44,761 bases of DNA from Ruminococcus sp. (GCA_020024635.1 JAHHTL010000017.1:1-44761); one strand, 5' to 3'. Shown: positions 33,128-42,752, counted from the stretch's first letter. Numbers and translations are program-made. The notes: generated from the letters alone by a model not told the origin.

Positions 33128-34957
33128 ATGAAAACAAAACGTGAAGATGTTAGAAATATCGCTATTATTGCCCATGTTGATCATGGAAAAACAACCTTAG
33201 TAGATGAACTTTTAAAACAAAGCGGTGTATTCCGTGAAAACCAAGAAGTTGCAGAACGAGTAATGGATTCCAATGATATTGAAAGAGAACGTGGAATTAC
33301 TATTCTATCAAAAAATACAGCGGTCTATTATAAAAACACAAAAATCAATATCATTGATACCCCAGGACATGCGGACTTTGGTGGTGAAGTAGAGCGTGTC
33401 CTTAAAATGGTAAACGGTGTTGTCCTTGTCGTAGATGCTTTTGAAGGTGCCATGCCTCAGACAAAATTTGTTCTCAAAAAAGCGTTAGAACTAAACCTGC
33501 CTGTTATTGTATGTATCAACAAAATTGACAGACCAGAAGCAAGACCGGATGAAGTAATTGATGAAGTTCTTGAGTTATTTATGGACCTTGACGCTTCTGA
33601 CGAACAACTGGACTGTCCATTTGTATACGCTTCCGCAAAAGCAGGAATTGCTGTTCTTGATCTTACGGATGATGAAAAAGATATGCAGCCATTGTTTGAA
33701 ACGATCATCGACTATATCCCTGCCCCAGAAGGAGATCCAGAAGCTCCAACTCAAGTACTCATTAGTACCATTGATTACAATGAATACGTAGGTCGTATTG
33801 GTGTAGGAAAAGTAGACAATGGAACCATCAGTGTAAATCAAGATATGGTTGTTGTAAATCATCACGATCCTTCCAGAAAACAGAAAGTAAAAATCAGCAA
33901 ATTATATGAATTCGATGGTTTAAGCAAAGTCGAAGTAAAACAAGCTTCTGTGGGAGCGATTGTTGCAATCTCCGGTATTGCAGATCTTTCTATTGGAGAT
34001 ACCTTATGCTCTCCTGAATCACCAGAACCAATTCCGTTCCAGAAAATTTCTGAACCAACGATTTCCATGCAATTTAATGTAAATGATAGTCCTTTTGCCG
34101 GACAAGAAGGGAAATTTGTAACCTCTCGTCATCTGCGTGAAAGATTATTCCGTGAATTAAATACGGACGTTAGTCTGCGTGTGGAAGAAACAGAAAACAC
34201 CGATAGTTTTAAAGTTTCTGGACGTGGAGAGCTTCACCTTTCTGTTCTTGTAGAAAACATGAGACGTGAGGGCTATGAATTCGCAGTAAGTAAAGCAGAA
34301 GTACTCTACAAAACAGACGAAAACGGAAAAAAATTAGAACCTATGGAACTTGCCTATGTAGATGTTCCCGAAGAATGTACGGGTGTAGTCATTGAAAAAC
34401 TCAGCCAGAGAAAAGGAGAACTTCGTAACATGAGCACATCCAACGGCGGGTATACACGATTGGAATTCTCCATCCCATCTCGTGGTCTCATTGGATATCG
34501 TGGCGATTTTCTAACCGATACCAAGGGAAACGGAATCTTAAATACAAGTTTTGACGGATACGCTCCATACAAAGGAGATATTCAGTATAGAAAACAAGGG
34601 TCTTTAATTGCATTTGAGACCGGAGAATCTGTAACCTACGGACTTTATGGTGCACAAGAACGTGGAACATTGTTCATTGGTGCCGGAGAAAAAGTTTATA
34701 GTGGTATGGTCATCGGACAAAATGCGAAAACAGATGATATCGAGGTAAATGTATGTAAAACCAAACATCTAACCAATACCCGTTCTTCCAGCGCTGACGA
34801 AGCATTGCGATTAACTCCGCCACGTGTACTTAGTCTTGAAGAGGCTCTTGATTTTATTGATACAGACGAGCTTCTTGAAGTTACACCAAAGACCCTTCGC
34901 ATTCGAAAGAAAATTCTAGATCAAAGGATGCGTAAAAGAAGTAACAACAATAAATAA
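33128..34957 (+). CDS. typA: GTP-binding protein TypA/BipA
   Basis: A 609-residue ribosome-associated translational GTPase involved in ribosome assembly and in stress and cold adaptation. It has the G1 loop IIAHVDHGKTTL (13-24), RGITILSKNT switch I, DTPGHADFGGEVER (about 77-90), NKIDR (about 131) and the EF-G-like domains with GRGELHLSVLVENMRREGYE, followed by the TypA-specific C-terminal domain. Start ATG 33128 has a modest site (GAAAGAG). It leads an operon with a PsiE-like and a FemX-like gene (33 and 34 base gaps). Confidence 0.97.
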   Translation: MKTKREDVRNIAIIAHVDHGKTTLVDELLKQSGVFRENQEVAERVMDSNDIERERGITILSKNTAVYYKNTKINIIDTPGHADFGGEVERVLKMVNGVVLVVDAFEGAMPQTKFVLKKALELNLPVIVCINKIDRPEARPDEVIDEVLELFMDLDASDEQLDCPFVYASAKAGIAVLDLTDDEKDMQPLFETIIDYIPAPEGDPEAPTQVLISTIDYNEYVGRIGVGKVDNGTISVNQDMVVVNHHDPSRKQKVKISKLYEFDGLSKVEVKQASVGAIVAISGIADLSIGDTLCSPESPEPIPFQKISEPTISMQFNVNDSPFAGQEGKFVTSRHLRERLFRELNTDVSLRVEETENTDSFKVSGRGELHLSVLVENMRREGYEFAVSKAEVLYKTDENGKKLEPMELAYVDVPEECTGVVIEKLSQRKGELRNMSTSNGGYTRLEFSIPSRGLIGYRGDFLTDTKGNGILNTSFDGYAPYKGDIQYRKQGSLIAFETGESVTYGLYGAQERGTLFIGAGEKVYSGMVIGQNAKTDDIEVNVCKTKHLTNTRSSSADEALRLTPPRVLSLEEALDFIDTDELLEVTPKTLRIRKKILDQRMRKRSNNNK

Positions 34958-34990
34958 TTTTCATGCAAGACTTTTTAAAGGAGACATTTT

Positions 34991-35602
34991 ATGAAGAAAT
35001 ATGCAGATGCCTTTCTACGAAGCCTAACAAATGCACTGGAACTAATCATTGCTGCTCTTTTAGCCGGTGGCATCATCATTATGACGATTCAGTTAATCTT
35101 ATCATTTGGAAACTTGACAGACATCGGAAAATATCCGAATTATGATGATCTTCTTACAACTTGTCTAAATCTGATCATTGGTGTGGAGATGATTCGTATG
35201 CTTTATCTCCATACTCCAATGACAGTTTTTGAGGTATTACTCTTTGCAATTGCCCGTCAAATAATTATCGGGCATTCTGTTCCACTTCACACATTGATTG
35301 GTGTCATTTCTATCGCAATTCTCTTCGCTACAAGAAAGTTTCTCTTTGTAGCTTTTGATGAATCCGAACGAATGATTTTCCGTGCATCACAAAAAGTGCG
35401 AACCGTTAATAGAATCCTTCATACAGATATTCCATATAAAAATGATGAAACCCTATATGAACTTCTATTACGTAAAATGACAGAGCAAGAAATGGAAATC
35501 GGGAGTGATGCTTGTCTCTATATCCAAAATATCGGCTTACGAATCGCTAAAATGAAAAACGGAAAAGTCACTCGAATTGAAGTCATCCGTTCCATTCAGT
35601 AA
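34991..35602 (+). CDS. PsiE-like membrane protein
   Basis: A 203-residue protein with four hydrophobic helices (about 16-38, 51-74, 78-96 and 98-120) and a cytosolic C-terminal domain of about 75 residues. The helical part resembles the phosphate-starvation-inducible PsiE family (EMIRMLYLHTPMTVFEVLLFAIARQII), whose function is unclear. The C-terminal part (MTEQEMEIGSDACLYIQNIG to the end) may be a small regulatory domain. ATG 34991 follows AAAGGAG. It is second in the typA operon. No phosphate-responsive site is visible; the family match is moderate. Confidence 0.65.
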   Translation: MKKYADAFLRSLTNALELIIAALLAGGIIIMTIQLILSFGNLTDIGKYPNYDDLLTTCLNLIIGVEMIRMLYLHTPMTVFEVLLFAIARQIIIGHSVPLHTLIGVISIAILFATRKFLFVAFDESERMIFRASQKVRTVNRILHTDIPYKNDETLYELLLRKMTEQEMEIGSDACLYIQNIGLRIAKMKNGKVTRIEVIRSIQ

Positions 35603-35636
35603 TACAGAAACAAATGTAAAAAGGAGGGTTATTCTA

Positions 35637-36641
35637 ATGCCAGTTTTAGACAAAAACAATCAGGCAATGGTAGAAAAATACCAGAATTTTATTCTTAATA
35701 GTCCATACAGCAAATTATCTCAAGATATGCGCTGGGAAAAAGTAAAAAACACGTGGGATAGTGATTATGTGTATTTGGAAGATCCACAGACGAAAGAAAT
35801 TACCGCAGCCCTTTCTATCCTATCCATAAAAGCCGTAGATGGAAAACGTTTGATGTACGCAAACAGAGGACCTGTCTGTGATTTTTACGATATCGACACT
35901 GTTTCAAAACTCATCGACGAAGCACTGCCTGTGGCACAAAAAAATAATGCCTTTGTGCTCCGCATAGATCCTGAAGTTTATTACGATCAATCTCTAATCG
36001 ATCAATACAAACAAAAGGGGTTTACATTCCGAGGTCGCGAAACAAACATCCATTCTTTTACACAACCTCATTATAATATGATCATGGATATTTCTTCCGG
36101 CGATGAAGAAAAAATTCTTTCTTCCTTTCATAGCAAGACAAGATACAATATCCGTTTAGCAAAAAGAAAAGGAATTCAAACAAGATGGGGGCGCTCACAA
36201 GAAGAGATTGACATTTTTCACGCTCTTACAAAAATCATGGCTGAACGTCAAGGAATTACTTATCGTCCAAAAGAGTACTTTGAGCGAATGATTGCGGCAT
36301 ATCCTGAGATTCGGATTTATATTTCAGAATTTGAAAACATCCCATTGTCTGCTGCTGTCGCCTTCCCTTACAACGATAAAATGTGGTATCTATACGGCGC
36401 TAGTTCTAACGAAATGCGTAATAAAATGCCAAATTATGATATGCAGTGGTCTATGATTAAGTGGGCCATTGAATTAAAAAAACATTTCTATGATTTTGGC
36501 GGTGTATTTACTTTGGACAACACAGATGGACTGTTCGCATTCAAGAGTGGTTTTTGTGGAGAAACTCCTGTTACTGAATGGATTGGAGAATTGGATCATG
36601 TTTATGATCAAGAAGCCTATCACAAATTTATAAACCGCTAA
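35637..36641 (+). CDS. FemX/FemAB-like peptidoglycan bridge aminoacyltransferase
   Basis: Fem transferases add amino acids from aminoacyl-tRNA to the lipid II stem peptide in the cytoplasm, forming cross-bridges or side branches. The 334-residue protein has the two GNAT-like halves: SKLSQDMRWEKVK near residue 25 and, in the second half, SSFHSKTRYNIRLAKRKGI (about 165-183) and YLYGASSNEMRNKMPNY followed by MIKWAIELKKHFYDFGG. These match the FemXAB/lipid II:glycine glycyltransferase family. ATG 35637 follows AAGGAGGG; an upstream ATG overlaps the PsiE-like gene. The amino acid added is unknown. It closes the typA operon. Confidence 0.82.
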   Translation: MPVLDKNNQAMVEKYQNFILNSPYSKLSQDMRWEKVKNTWDSDYVYLEDPQTKEITAALSILSIKAVDGKRLMYANRGPVCDFYDIDTVSKLIDEALPVAQKNNAFVLRIDPEVYYDQSLIDQYKQKGFTFRGRETNIHSFTQPHYNMIMDISSGDEEKILSSFHSKTRYNIRLAKRKGIQTRWGRSQEEIDIFHALTKIMAERQGITYRPKEYFERMIAAYPEIRIYISEFENIPLSAAVAFPYNDKMWYLYGASSNEMRNKMPNYDMQWSMIKWAIELKKHFYDFGGVFTLDNTDGLFAFKSGFCGETPVTEWIGELDHVYDQEAYHKFINR

Positions 36642-36736
36642 TGATATAAGAAAATATGTTTTTTCTTGTTTCCTTTTTAGTTGTCAGAAATTATTTCCTA
36701 TTTTATTTTTTTATATACTTTTTTCAAAATTTATGT

Positions 36737-36742
36737 TATAAT
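36737..36742 (+). promoter_or_regulatory. Candidate -10 box of hpf
   Basis: A perfect TATAAT about 35 bases before the hpf start, without a convincing -35 at 16-18 bases. A stress sigma factor is conceivable for hpf but not shown. Confidence 0.4.
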
Positions 36743-36776
36743 AAATTCATAAAATACAAACAAAGGAGTTGATTGT

Positions 36777-37340
36777 ATGAATTTTATTATTAGTGGAAAA
36801 AACATCAACGTAACAGCAGGCTTGAAAGACACGATTGAACAAAAGCTAGGTAAACTCGAAAGGTATTTCACTCCTGAAACAGAAATTCATGTCACTCTCA
36901 GCGTTGAGAAGGATCGACAGAAAATCGAAGTCACAATTCCTGTAAAAGGTAGTATTATTCGTTCCGAGCAGACAAGTACTGATATGTACGTTTCTATTGA
37001 CCTTGTAGAGGAAGTGATCGAACGTCAACTTCGGAAATACAAAAACAAACTCGTAGCCAAAAGTCAAGGACATCCAACTGCTTCTTCTGAAGGAAGTAGT
37101 AGTTTCAAGAAAGAATTTCTAGAAGATTCTCTCGATGATGAGGTACAGGATGATGAAATTAAGATTGTAAAAACAAAACGTTTCGGAATTAAACCTATGT
37201 ATCCAGAGGATGCTTGTATTCAAATGGATTTGATTGGACATTCCTTCTTCGTATTTTGTAATGCTGAGACCGATGAAGTCAATGTTGTATACAAACGAAA
37301 AGATGGGTCTTTTGGACTAATTGAACCTGAATTTAATTAA
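36777..37340 (+). CDS. hpf: Ribosome hibernation-promoting factor, long form
   Basis: Long-form HPF dimerises ribosomes into inactive 100S particles during stationary phase. The 187-residue protein has the N-terminal beta-alpha-beta ribosome-binding domain (FIISGKNINVTAGLKDTIEQKL, VEKDRQKIEVTIP), a variable acidic linker (about 100-130, SSEGSSSFKKEFLEDSLDDE) and the C-terminal dimerisation domain (KTKRFGIKPMYPEDACIQM, GHSFFVFCNAETDEVNVVYKRKDGSFGLIEP). ATG 36777 follows AAAGGAG. It is monocistronic, ending at a strong shared terminator. In many Firmicutes hpf precedes secA; here the two are about 9 kb apart. Confidence 0.96.
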   Translation: MNFIISGKNINVTAGLKDTIEQKLGKLERYFTPETEIHVTLSVEKDRQKIEVTIPVKGSIIRSEQTSTDMYVSIDLVEEVIERQLRKYKNKLVAKSQGHPTASSEGSSSFKKEFLEDSLDDEVQDDEIKIVKTKRFGIKPMYPEDACIQMDLIGHSFFVFCNAETDEVNVVYKRKDGSFGLIEPEFN

Positions 37341-37359
37341 ATAAAATTAAATAAAACCA

Positions 37360-37405
37360 AAAAGGATGCCGATTCTTAGTACATATCAAATCGGCATCCT
37401 TTTTT
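37360..37405. terminator. Bidirectional terminator between hpf and yigZ
   Basis: A 14-bp perfect stem (37361-37374 with 37389-37402), with TTTTTT on the plus strand after it and A runs before it, serving convergent hpf and yigZ. Confidence 0.9.
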
Positions 37406-38057
37406 ACTTTTCAAATAACTTTATTTCTTTTCCAACACTCGCAAACCAACACTCTTCTATTCTTTCTATTGTACTTTTTGCATTGGTGCTTTCTACAATC
37501 TCTTGAACAACAGACTTTTCTTCTTCTACAGGAACGATGATCGTAATAAATACTTCTTCTGCATAAACCGTATCGAGAATAGGAATGGATTTTTGTGCAA
37601 AAAGATATTGAATCTTTCCAAGCCCTGTATAATCCGTTCCTATTTTCAGTTTAACTCCCAACGTTTTGGTTATAATAGTACTATGATTCACCCCTTCTCG
37701 CGTAGCCAAAGTATACGCGCGGACCAAACCGCCCGTTCCAAGAAGTGTCCCGCCAAAATAACGGGTTACCACAACCAAAACATTTTTTAACTCATCTCCT
37801 TTTAGGACATCAAGAATCGGCTTACCTGCTGTGCCACTTGGTTCTCCATCGTCACTAAATCGTTCGATAATCTGATCTCCTTTTAGGATATATGCAAAAC
37901 AGTGATGTCTTGCATCCCAATAGCGTTTTCTGACTTCATCAATATATTGTATCGCTTCTTCTTCTGTTTCTACTGAAAAAACCTCACCGATAAATCGTGA
38001 TTTTTTTTCTATAACTTCTCCGCTTCCACCTATGTACACTGTGTTATAATGATTCAT
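37404..38057 (-). CDS. YigZ/IMPACT family protein
   Basis: A 217-residue member of the YigZ (UPF0029, IMPACT) family. The conserved N-terminal domain has KKSRFIGEVF, ARHHCFAYIL, and the signature SDDGEPSGTAGKPILDVL (about 68-85), then VVVTRYFGGTLLGTGGLVRAY (about 96-115). A smaller C-terminal domain of ferredoxin-like fold follows (about 140-205). The family is widespread but has no settled biochemical role; eukaryotic IMPACT modulates Gcn2. Length is normal. ATG 38057 has a weak GAGGT-type site. It is convergent with hpf, monocistronic, and divergent from the penicillin-binding protein gene. Confidence 0.9.
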   Translation of the reverse strand: MNHYNTVYIGGSGEVIEKKSRFIGEVFSVETEEEAIQYIDEVRKRYWDARHHCFAYILKGDQIIERFSDDGEPSGTAGKPILDVLKGDELKNVLVVVTRYFGGTLLGTGGLVRAYTLATREGVNHSTIITKTLGVKLKIGTDYTGLGKIQYLFAQKSIPILDTVYAEEVFITIIVPVEEEKSVVQEIVESTNAKSTIERIEECWFASVGKEIKLFEK

Positions 38058-38167
38058 TACATATACCTCAACCTACTATTATACGTATAGCATATAACAG
38101 GAACACCGTAATTCTCAAGTATTTCTTAATAATTTTTTTAAGAAATATGAACTTTTTAGGTTTTGAC

Positions 38168-38196
38168 TTTATTTCAAATTATAAATTTGTTATAAT
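38168..38196 (+). promoter_or_regulatory. Probable promoter of the class A PBP gene
   Basis: A perfect TATAAT at 38191-38196 with TTTATT at 17 bases; a better TTGACT lies at 22 bases. It is about 30 bases before the start codon. Confidence 0.45.
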
Positions 38197-38226
38197 AAGA
38201 CGTATGAATAAAGGAGGACATTATTC

Positions 38227-40773
38227 ATGAATTATGGAGAAAAAAATATTAAGACAAAAAGGAAAGAAATTTCTTCTAAAAAAAGAAGAAAGAAAAAAAA
38301 GGTTGGAGTAACATTCTTTAAATTTTTTCTTATTTTCATTTTAATCATAGGAGTCTGTGGAGTAATTGGAGCTGGTATTTTCATTAAAAATACAATTGAT
38401 AAAACTCCGGTTATCAAGGAATCTGACGTAAAGCCTTCCGGCACGACCACCTTTGTTGTAGATGAAGAAGGAAATACTCTGGATTCCTTTTTCCAAAAAG
38501 GCTCTAACCGTATCTATAAAACCTACGATGAAATTCCAAAAGATCTTGCTCACGCGTTTGTAGCGATAGAGGATGAACGTTTTTACGATCATAACGGAAT
38601 TGATATCCATGGAATTATAAGAGCCGGTGTAAAGGGAATCTTATCTGGAAATCTCTCAGAAGGTGCAAGTACACTGACCCAGCAACTGATTAAAAACAAT
38701 GTTTTTCCGAATTTTACAGAAGAAAAAACATTTTCCGACCGGTTGCAGCGAAAACTTCAAGAACAGTATTTGGCTATCCAAGTAGAAAAACAAATGAGTA
38801 AAAAGGAAATCCTTGAAGCTTATATGAACACCATTAACCTAGGACAAGGGTGCCTTGGAATTCAAACAGCATCAAAAAGATATTTTGGAAAAGATGTTTC
38901 AGACTTAACGCTATCTGAATGTACAGTCATTGCAGGTATCACCCAAAGTCCGACACAATTTGATCCAATTCTTCACCCAGATGCAAATGCAAGACGTCGA
39001 GAGCTTGTTTTACAAAAGATGTTAGAACAAGAATATATCACTCAGGAACAGTATGATGAAGCAAAGGCAGATGCTGTATATGATCGAATAAAAGAAACAG
39101 CAGATGCAGAACCAGAAGAGATTGCCAATTCCTATTTTGTAGACGCTCTATTTCGTCAGGTGATTGATGATTTAATTAATCGCAAGAATTTTTCAGAAAC
39201 ACAGGCATACAACCTCATTTATAGCGGAGGATTAACCATTGTTGCAACTCAAGATCGAAACATCCAAAATATTTGTGACACGGTTCTTTCGGATCCTTCC
39301 AACTATCCTGCCCATGTAGAGTATGGCTTAGAATATGCTTTAACGGTTACGCACGCTGATGGAACATCGGATAATTATAGTAAAGAAATGTTAAAAACTT
39401 ACTTATCAGAAACCTACGGCGAGCAATATCCTTTAGATTTTTCCAGTCCGGAAGAAGCACAAGCCGCTGTCGAGGAATACAAAAGCACTTTAGGAATTAC
39501 AGAAACGGATACTGTGATTGAAAACATGAATCTATCTCCTCAGCCTCAAATTTCCATGGTATTGATGGATCAACATACTGGTTATGTAAAAGCAATTGTG
39601 GGCGGACGTGGAGATAAAAAAGTAAATCTTTCTTTGAATCGTGCGGTTGATTCTTATAGACAGCCTGGTTCTTGTTTTAAACCACTTGCTGTATATTCCC
39701 CTGCACTTGATTCCGCTGGATACACACTTGCAACTCCAATCGTAGATGAACCTTACAAATATGCCAACGGATCCGATGTACCTAACTGGAGTGGAACCTA
39801 CATTGGTACTACAAATATCCGTCACGCAATTGAACAGTCTATGAATGTTGTTGCAGTCAAGACTTTAACAGATATCGGGATCGAAACCGGCTTCGATATG
39901 CTTAAAAATTACGGATTTACTTCTCTTGTAAGCAGAGAAGACGCTCCTAAATTTGATGGAAATGATGATCTTCAGCAACCCCTTGCCTTAGGTGGTATTA
40001 CCCAAGGTGTCAGCAATCTTGAACTTTCTGCTGCGTATGCAACAATTGCAAACAATGGGGTTTATACAAAACCAATTCTTTATACAAAGGTACTTGATCA
40101 TGAAGGAAACATTCTACTTGACAATACAACCCCTTTGACTCACCGAGTGATCAAAGACTCTACTGCTGCTTTACTTACAAGCTGCCTTCAGGATGTTGTA
40201 ACAATCGGTACCGGAACAACCGCAAGGTTCCCTAATATGGCCATTGCAGGTAAAACAGGTACCACAGGTACTTCCGATTTAAGAAATGACCTTTGGTTCT
40301 GTGGATTTACTCCATATTATACTTGTGCTATGTGGAGTGGTTTTGATTCCTATAAAACATTAAACGTAATCAACGACGAAATTTACGTACAACGTCTCTG
40401 GAGACAAATCATGAGTCAAGTGCATGAATCTTTGCCTTACAAAGATTTTGAAATTCCAGAATCTGTTCAAAAAAAGACAATTTGCACGAAAACAGGTTTA
40501 TTGGCTACAAGTAGTTGTTCTGCAAAAACAGAATATTTTGCAACCGGAACAGCTCCTTCTCAAAGTTGTCCAGGACATGTTACCGAAAAACCAAAAGACA
40601 AAGATAAGCACAAAGGCAACGATAAAGACAAGGACAAAGATAAAGAGAAAGAAGATTCCAATACAGACGAGACTCCTAGTGAAGTTCCAGAAACTTCCAC
40701 CCCGGATTCTGGATCTGACACGACACCTACAACACCAGACACTTCTACACCACCTGATGGTGCCGATGATTAG
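38227..40773 (+). CDS. Class A penicillin-binding protein (PBP1A type)
   Basis: A bifunctional peptidoglycan synthase of 848 residues: a basic cytosolic N-terminus, one membrane helix (27-53), then a GT51 glycosyltransferase with catalytic Glu115 in EDERFYDH and GASTLTQQLIKNN (about 146-158). The transpeptidase follows with Ser482-x-x-Lys485 (QPGSCFKP, Cys where Thr is common), Ser538-Met-Asn540 and Lys676-Thr-Gly678. A cysteine-containing linker (ICTKTGLLATSSCS, SCPGH) leads to a charged Lys/Asp run, then a Pro/Thr/Ser tail from about residue 790. The tail probably lies in the wall. ATG 38227 follows AAAGGAGG. It is monocistronic with a shared terminator. Confidence 0.95.
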   Translation: MNYGEKNIKTKRKEISSKKRRKKKKVGVTFFKFFLIFILIIGVCGVIGAGIFIKNTIDKTPVIKESDVKPSGTTTFVVDEEGNTLDSFFQKGSNRIYKTYDEIPKDLAHAFVAIEDERFYDHNGIDIHGIIRAGVKGILSGNLSEGASTLTQQLIKNNVFPNFTEEKTFSDRLQRKLQEQYLAIQVEKQMSKKEILEAYMNTINLGQGCLGIQTASKRYFGKDVSDLTLSECTVIAGITQSPTQFDPILHPDANARRRELVLQKMLEQEYITQEQYDEAKADAVYDRIKETADAEPEEIANSYFVDALFRQVIDDLINRKNFSETQAYNLIYSGGLTIVATQDRNIQNICDTVLSDPSNYPAHVEYGLEYALTVTHADGTSDNYSKEMLKTYLSETYGEQYPLDFSSPEEAQAAVEEYKSTLGITETDTVIENMNLSPQPQISMVLMDQHTGYVKAIVGGRGDKKVNLSLNRAVDSYRQPGSCFKPLAVYSPALDSAGYTLATPIVDEPYKYANGSDVPNWSGTYIGTTNIRHAIEQSMNVVAVKTLTDIGIETGFDMLKNYGFTSLVSREDAPKFDGNDDLQQPLALGGITQGVSNLELSAAYATIANNGVYTKPILYTKVLDHEGNILLDNTTPLTHRVIKDSTAALLTSCLQDVVTIGTGTTARFPNMAIAGKTGTTGTSDLRNDLWFCGFTPYYTCAMWSGFDSYKTLNVINDEIYVQRLWRQIMSQVHESLPYKDFEIPESVQKKTICTKTGLLATSSCSAKTEYFATGTAPSQSCPGHVTEKPKDKDKHKGNDKDKDKDKEKEDSNTDETPSEVPETSTPDSGSDTTPTTPDTSTPPDGADD

Positions 40774-40780
40774 AGAATTA

Positions 40781-40828
40781 AACAATAAAAACCGGACAAG
40801 AAAAAATTCTTGCCCGGTTTTTATTGTT
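40781..40828. terminator. Bidirectional terminator between the PBP and glucokinase genes
   Basis: A long stem of about 21 bp with one mismatch (40781-40802 with 40806-40827), A-rich on one arm and T-rich on the other, so both convergent transcripts end with a U run. Confidence 0.9.
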
Positions 40829-40834
40829 CTCGTT

Positions 40835-41770
40835 CTAATTTTCAAGGATCAGCTTTGCAGCTCCGTAAATTCCAGCATCGTTCCCTAATCTAGCAAGTGC
40901 AAATTTTACATCTTTATTTGCAAAGAAAACACGTTCTTGAAACGCTTTTTCTACAAATTCCAACAAAATCTCTCCTGCTTTTGACACGCCCCCTCCTATA
41001 ACAATCACCGCTGGATCCATAAGCGTACAAATATTTGCAAGAGCATATCCCAAGTAATATCCAAAATCTTGAGCGATTTCTATTGCTACCAAATCGCCTT
41101 CCTTTACACAGTCAAATACGTCCTTTGCGGTGACAGTCTCTTGTACAAGTTTCGTCACTCTTGTTTCCCTTGCAAGCTTTTTCTTAGCCAAACGAACAAT
41201 TCCGGTTGCCGATGCATATTGCTCTAAGCAGCCTTTGTTTCCACATCCACACACTTCGGTTTCTTCATAATTGACACAAAGATGTCCGATTTCTCCACCT
41301 GCACCATTATTTCCGATTACAATATGTCCGTCAGAGATAATTCCTCCGCCAACTCCCGTTCCAAGTGTGACCATAATCATATTTTTCTCTCCGGAACCGC
41401 CGCCTTTCCACATCTCTCCCAGAGCTGCAACATTGGCATCATTTCCAACCATCACGGCTAATCCCAGAAGTGTTTCGAGTTCTTTTTTAACTTCTTTATA
41501 TTTCCATCCAAGATTGGCACTTCCATTTACATTCCCTTCTGCTGTAACTGGTGCCGGCACGCCCATACCAACTCCTACAACATCTTTTTGATCTATCTTC
41601 TTTTCTACCATCTTATCTGAAATCGATTTTGCAATATCGGGAAGAATTGCTTCTCCTTCATTCTTCGTATTAGTAATAATCTCCCATTTCTCAACTACGT
41701 TTCCGTTTTCTTCAAAAAGTCCAAGCTTCACCGTTGTTCCGCCAAGATCTACTCCAAAACAATATTTCAT
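40835..41770 (-). CDS. glcK: ROK family glucokinase
   Basis: Phosphorylates glucose to glucose 6-phosphate with ATP. The 311-residue protein has GVDLGGTTVKLGLF (5-18), the sugar-binding GNDANVAALGE (about 103-113), TLGTGVGGGII (about 128-138) and the ROK zinc motif EIGHLCVNYEETEVCGCGNKGCLEQ (in pieces from about 154 to 178). Length fits Firmicute GlcK. ATG 41770 follows AGGAGAG. It lies 20 bases after hprK, linking glucose phosphorylation with catabolite control. Another hexose or N-acetylmannosamine could be the substrate, since the family is broad. Confidence 0.9.
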   Translation of the reverse strand: MKYCFGVDLGGTTVKLGLFEENGNVVEKWEIITNTKNEGEAILPDIAKSISDKMVEKKIDQKDVVGVGMGVPAPVTAEGNVNGSANLGWKYKEVKKELETLLGLAVMVGNDANVAALGEMWKGGGSGEKNMIMVTLGTGVGGGIISDGHIVIGNNGAGGEIGHLCVNYEETEVCGCGNKGCLEQYASATGIVRLAKKKLARETRVTKLVQETVTAKDVFDCVKEGDLVAIEIAQDFGYYLGYALANICTLMDPAVIVIGGGVSKAGEILLEFVEKAFQERVFFANKDVKFALARLGNDAGIYGAAKLILEN

Positions 41771-41790
41771 AATATGCTCTCCTTTTTCAT

Positions 41791-42723
41791 TTATGAACGA
41801 TTTTTTGCCAAATTCTCCTGAACTCGTTTGTACAACTCTTGAGCTGCATTATATCCCATCTGTTTTTGTCTATGGTTAACAGCTGCAGACTCAACAATAA
41901 TCGCAAGATTTCGTCCAGGACGAATCGGAATATGATGACAAACAACACGATTTCCAAGAAATTCTGTATATTGTTCTTCTAATCCAAGTCGATCGTACTC
42001 TTTGTCACGATTCCACTCCTCTAATGTGATAACAAGATCAATATTTTGTGTTTCTCGTACACTTTGCACCCCAAACATTGATTTAACATCTACAATTCCA
42101 ATTCCTCTAAGTTCAATAAAATGACGCGTTATATCCGGCGCACTTCCAACGAGTGTCTCATCGCTTACTTTTCTAATCTCTACTACATCATCCGTTACAA
42201 GACGGTGTCCTCTTTTAATCAATTCCAAAGCAGCTTCGCTTTTACCGATTCCACTTTCTCCCATAATCAAGACACCTACCCCATATACATCGACTAAAAC
42301 CCCATGAATCGAGATACACGGTGCAAGTTTTACATTCAACCAGCGAATGATCTCTCCCATAAATGCAGAAGTAGATTTTGATGTTTTGAACACCGGAATC
42401 CCGCGTTCGATCGCTTTTTGCAATAAGACTTCCTCTGGATCTATATCTCTGCAATATACAACACATGGTACATCAAATTTAAGGAAATCATCGTATATTT
42501 CATTTTTTCTTTTTTCGCTTAATGTCTGCAAATAGCGAAATTCTACATAACCAATCACCTGAACTCTGGCTGCATCGAAATTATCCAAGAATCCCGCTAA
42601 TTGAAGTCCAGGCCTGTTAATATCCGGTACCGTAACCTTGATTCTTGAAAGATCTACATCCGGAGTCATATTTTTTAAATTCATTTTTTCTACAATTTCC
42701 TGTAAACGTACTCCTCGTCCCAT
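41791..42723 (-). CDS. hprK: HPr kinase/phosphorylase
   Basis: HprK phosphorylates and dephosphorylates Ser46 of HPr, the main switch of carbon catabolite repression in Firmicutes. The 310-residue protein has the N-terminal domain (about 1-130) and the catalytic domain with His140, Walker A GESGIGKS (155-162) and VTDDVVEIRK with the catalytic Asp (about 178), and the HprK signature ELRGIGIVDVKSMFG (about 204-218). ATG 42723 follows AAAGGAG. It lies 29 bases after uvrC and 20 before the glucokinase, so the three are probably co-transcribed. Confidence 0.97.
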   Translation of the reverse strand: MGRGVRLQEIVEKMNLKNMTPDVDLSRIKVTVPDINRPGLQLAGFLDNFDAARVQVIGYVEFRYLQTLSEKRKNEIYDDFLKFDVPCVVYCRDIDPEEVLLQKAIERGIPVFKTSKSTSAFMGEIIRWLNVKLAPCISIHGVLVDVYGVGVLIMGESGIGKSEAALELIKRGHRLVTDDVVEIRKVSDETLVGSAPDITRHFIELRGIGIVDVKSMFGVQSVRETQNIDLVITLEEWNRDKEYDRLGLEEQYTEFLGNRVVCHHIPIRPGRNLAIIVESAAVNHRQKQMGYNAAQELYKRVQENLAKNRS

Positions 42724-42752
42724 AATAATCTCCTTTGATTTATATTCTATTT

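Noticed and set aside
40424..40888. Frames on both strands over the repetitive PBP tail
   Set aside because: The long frames arise from the low-complexity Lys/Asp codons and have no start signals.
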